Virus record (IMG/VR): IMGVR_UViG_3300020582_000006
Coordinates: 21,314 to 85,313 of that record
Length of the DNA stretch: 64,000 bases
DNA from: a virus
Direction: 5' to 3' (one strand)
Positions 62,367 through 64,000 of the stretch are shown one piece after another (the first letter of the stretch is position 1; each line of letters begins with the position of its first letter). Made by a program: the position numbers and the translations under genes. The notes under the pieces were generated by a model. It made no database searches and was not told the DNA's origin. It saw only the letters and a list, made by a program, of their open reading frames with translations.

Positions 62367-62456
62367 ATGTTCAGGCGAATCCCGGCGGTCACGGTCGGCG
62401 ACGTGGCTCTCTTTGTCATTGTCGTTTTCCTCATCCACGCTACGCTCGCGCGTTAA
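62367..62456 (+). CDS. 29-residue membrane peptide
   Basis: ATG 62367 to TAA 62454-62456 encodes a transmembrane peptide (VGDVALFVIVVFLIHATLA) with a basic N-terminus. It follows a TTGGTACAATTG motif. Function unknown. Confidence 0.4.
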   Translation: MFRRIPAVTVGDVALFVIVVFLIHATLAR

Positions 62457-62478
62457 TTTGTACATATAATTTGTACAA

Positions 62479-62688
62479 ATGCCTGATGATTTACCGGGTT
62501 TACCTGAAGAACTCGAGCGGGCGCTTGCTGGCGTATGCCTTTTGCGGCATCCGTCGATCTCGATTATCCTGCGCAATAACGCCTTCGACTACGAAGCGCA
62601 AGCGGTCGAACGGCTGGTCGCGGCATGGGAAGCGGGCGGCGGGCAGGCGCGCATCGCCCACCTTGTCGCCAGGGCTGAGTCTGAATGA
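62479..62688 (+). CDS. Hypothetical protein, 69 aa
   Basis: ATG is the end of a TTTGTACAAATG palindrome that is repeated just upstream (TTTGTACATATAA). Helical acidic protein (LPEELERALAGVCLLRHPSI). No family recognised. Confidence 0.5.
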   Translation: MPDDLPGLPEELERALAGVCLLRHPSISIILRNNAFDYEAQAVERLVAAWEAGGGQARIAHLVARAESE

Positions 62689-62900
62689 ACGAGCTGGTTG
62701 CGCGGCTGAAGAAAGCCGAAGAGACTCTGAGCCTTGATCTGGTCCTGACTCTTCAGTCCGATGGCTCCGGATCGATTTCTGACTGGACCGGAGAGCAGGA
62801 CAAATACATCTTCGAGTTCGATACGATCCGGCAACTGGACGACTGGCTGAGCGAACCGCGCGTGACTGACACCTTACCGGCTGGCGTGGAGAAATCCTGA
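62685..62900 (+). CDS. Hypothetical acidic protein, 71 aa
   Basis: ATGA overlap at 62685. Helix (NELVARLKKAEETLSLDLVL) then a beta segment and helix. No family recognised. Confidence 0.5.
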   Translation: MNELVARLKKAEETLSLDLVLTLQSDGSGSISDWTGEQDKYIFEFDTIRQLDDWLSEPRVTDTLPAGVEKS

Positions 62901-63205
62901 TGGCTGATCCCCGGAGGCGTGGCCGTCCCAAGAAACTGCAACTGTGCAAAGGTTGCGGGCAAGACTTCGGCAGGCGTGAGATGCAGGTGCACGCGCCTGG
63001 CGGAAAGTGCTCGACGCCGCGCTCTCTCGAAAGCCGACAGCATCGGCTGAAGCCGCTCACTACCCGGGAGGCGATGACAGTCTCGGACATGATCGAGGCG
63101 CAGCGGAAGCACGGCGACCAGTGCGGGCCTGACTGTCCGCCCGATTGCATGTTCGCTCCCGGCAGACCGGATCCGGTCGTCGACCGGCCGCCATGGGATG
63201 ACTGA
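62900..63205 (+). CDS. AT-hook/zinc protein, 101 aa
   Basis: Starts in TGATG overlap. RRRGRPKKLQ is an AT-hook-like core; CKGCGQDFGRREMQVH is a C2H2-like site followed by CGPDCPPDC. DNA binding is likely. Function unknown. Confidence 0.55.
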   Translation: MADPRRRGRPKKLQLCKGCGQDFGRREMQVHAPGGKCSTPRSLESRQHRLKPLTTREAMTVSDMIEAQRKHGDQCGPDCPPDCMFAPGRPDPVVDRPPWDD

Positions 63206-63492
63206 TGCCTTGCCGCGTAGTGAAGATCGGCGATACGTTCGCCATCGTAAAGTTCGCTCCGGAGAAACGCCGGCGCTGCTCGGTTTGCGGCGACCTGACC
63301 ACAGTGGTCTTGTGCGACTTCGTGCTCGAGGGCCAGGCCTTGCTGTTCGGTGAACCGGGCGCCAAGTCCAGGACTTGCGACGCGCCTCTCTGCAAACGAT
63401 GTGCGATACATATCCCGCCGGACACTGACTTCTGTCCAGACCATCGACCGCGGCCGTGTCAGCATGAAGATCGAGGAGCTTCATCTGAATGA
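63205..63492 (+). CDS. Small zinc protein, 95 aa
   Basis: Contains CSVCGDLTTVVLCDF, then CDAPLCKRCAIHIPPDTDFC ending DHRP: a cysteine/histidine array found in phage zinc proteins with the C-D-x-P-x-C-x-x-C pattern. Function unknown. Confidence 0.6.
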   Translation: MPCRVVKIGDTFAIVKFAPEKRRRCSVCGDLTTVVLCDFVLEGQALLFGEPGAKSRTCDAPLCKRCAIHIPPDTDFCPDHRPRPCQHEDRGASSE

Positions 63493-63788
63493 CTACCGAT
63501 AAGCCTCTCTCCTGGCACCAGCGGCACCGGCATGATTTTCGCCCGAACGTGGTCAAGCCGGTGTCGCCGCCAGTCAGGAAAGGGCGTCTGAGACCGATCG
63601 CAGAGATCGAGCGAGCGCATGACACCATAAGCCGTATCATTGCGGCTCATCGCAGGGAGGAAGGCTTCGATCCGATGAACCCTGACTTCGCGCATAACGC
63701 GGGCATCATGCGAACGCTGTGCTGGGTGCTCGATCACAAGAGTAAAGCTGCGGATGAACTGACGCGCCATTTCGACAGGTATGCATGA
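63489..63788 (+). CDS. Hypothetical protein, 99 aa
   Basis: ATGA overlap. Basic start, helix (EIERAHDTISRIIAAHRREE), then GIMRTLCWVLDHKSKAADEL, similar in layout to 26165-26473. Function unknown. Confidence 0.5.
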   Translation: MTTDKPLSWHQRHRHDFRPNVVKPVSPPVRKGRLRPIAEIERAHDTISRIIAAHRREEGFDPMNPDFAHNAGIMRTLCWVLDHKSKAADELTRHFDRYA

Positions 63789-63982
63789 CGCCGGTGATTG
63801 ATATCGGCGCGGCGCGCACTCGTTTGAGTGGACCTCCATCCGATCCACTCATCCAGAGGTTTCTGGGGCGGTTTGTCAAGGGATCGCCCCGGAGTTTCTG
63901 GTGCGGCTTTGTCCTGGGCTTCTTTTCCGGAGTGCTCTGGGGTATGGTGGGGCTGGTCCTGTGGGACATCTACCACCAATGA
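63785..63982 (+). CDS. Single-pass membrane protein, 65 aa
   Basis: ATGA overlap. C-terminal transmembrane segment (CGFVLGFFSGVLWGMVGLVL) with a short cytoplasmic-type N-terminus. Function unknown. The last 18 bases of the window hold no gene. Confidence 0.5.
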   Translation: MTPVIDIGAARTRLSGPPSDPLIQRFLGRFVKGSPRSFWCGFVLGFFSGVLWGMVGLVLWDIYHQ

Positions 63983-64000
63983 GCCGCGCTGGTCTGGTCA

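Overview
The window looks like most of the non-structural part of a temperate phage or phage-plasmid genome. It is GC-rich, has no rRNA and no conventional tRNA, and is packed with short genes that overlap by 1-4 bases (ATGA, GTGA, TTGA junctions). Tail-fibre-type genes lie at the left edge (1-3660) and a terminase small subunit near the right edge (61097-61636, pointing right). If the genome is circular, the missing head and tail genes would follow position 64000 and rejoin at position 1. The host is probably an acidobacterium. That is an inference from the Uma2-type nuclease and several small zinc proteins that resemble Acidobacteriota accessory proteins; no gene settles it.

Layout. 1-4447 (+): tail fibre or spike genes and small membrane genes. 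4448-12806 (-): small genes leading into a recombination module (PD-(D/E)XK nuclease, RecT annealing protein) behind a ribbon-helix-helix regulator. 12955-17752 (+): small zinc and membrane proteins ending in a TnpB/Cas12-like RuvC-fold protein. 17955-19266: a non-coding array of about 50 short direct repeats roughly 24 bp apart. 19353-22731: a plasmid-type replicon with iterons, RepA, and a ParA plus ribbon-helix-helix partition pair. 22808-24513: two small genes and a FimB-like tyrosine recombinase. 24936-26148: a second replication module, a winged-helix initiator followed by DnaA-type boxes around a remarkable double palindrome. 26165-29796 (+): small genes, a RuvC resolvase, a ParB-like protein and a Trm1/methyltransferase-like protein. 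29742-49937 (-): a long leftward block with a clamp-loader-like AAA+ ATPase, a DUF5131 protein, a large ParB, a WGR-ligase fusion, a degenerate adenine methyltransferase, a Ycf46-like AAA+/Ycf35-like cluster, HNH proteins and a WGR protein. 50468-51874 (+): a GH16 glucanase and a DUF7694 protein. 51965-53751 (-): small genes. 53915-63982 (+): an HTH gene containing a perfect consensus parS, small genes, a set of five Y-RNA-like RNAs feeding a Ro60/TROVE protein, terminase small subunit, and small genes.

How it fits together. No DNA polymerase, primase or replicative helicase is visible, so replication probably uses host enzymes recruited by one or both initiators, with phage ligase, RecT, nuclease and RuvC processing the DNA. 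Two partition-type systems and a consensus parS suggest plasmid-like maintenance. The Ro60 protein with its Y RNAs is a self-contained RNA-handling module; two of the RNAs carry circularly permuted tRNA-like domains. The repeat array sits between the TnpB-like gene and the replicon and could serve either as a guide-RNA-like array or as a centromere/iteron region.

Regulation. Many leftward genes share a CA-rich 5' leader ending in ATG. An operator-like motif (consensus GTATATCGNTTGTA) recurs before at least seven genes. Several leftward operons start from TGATATAAT-type -10 elements that overlap inverted repeats.
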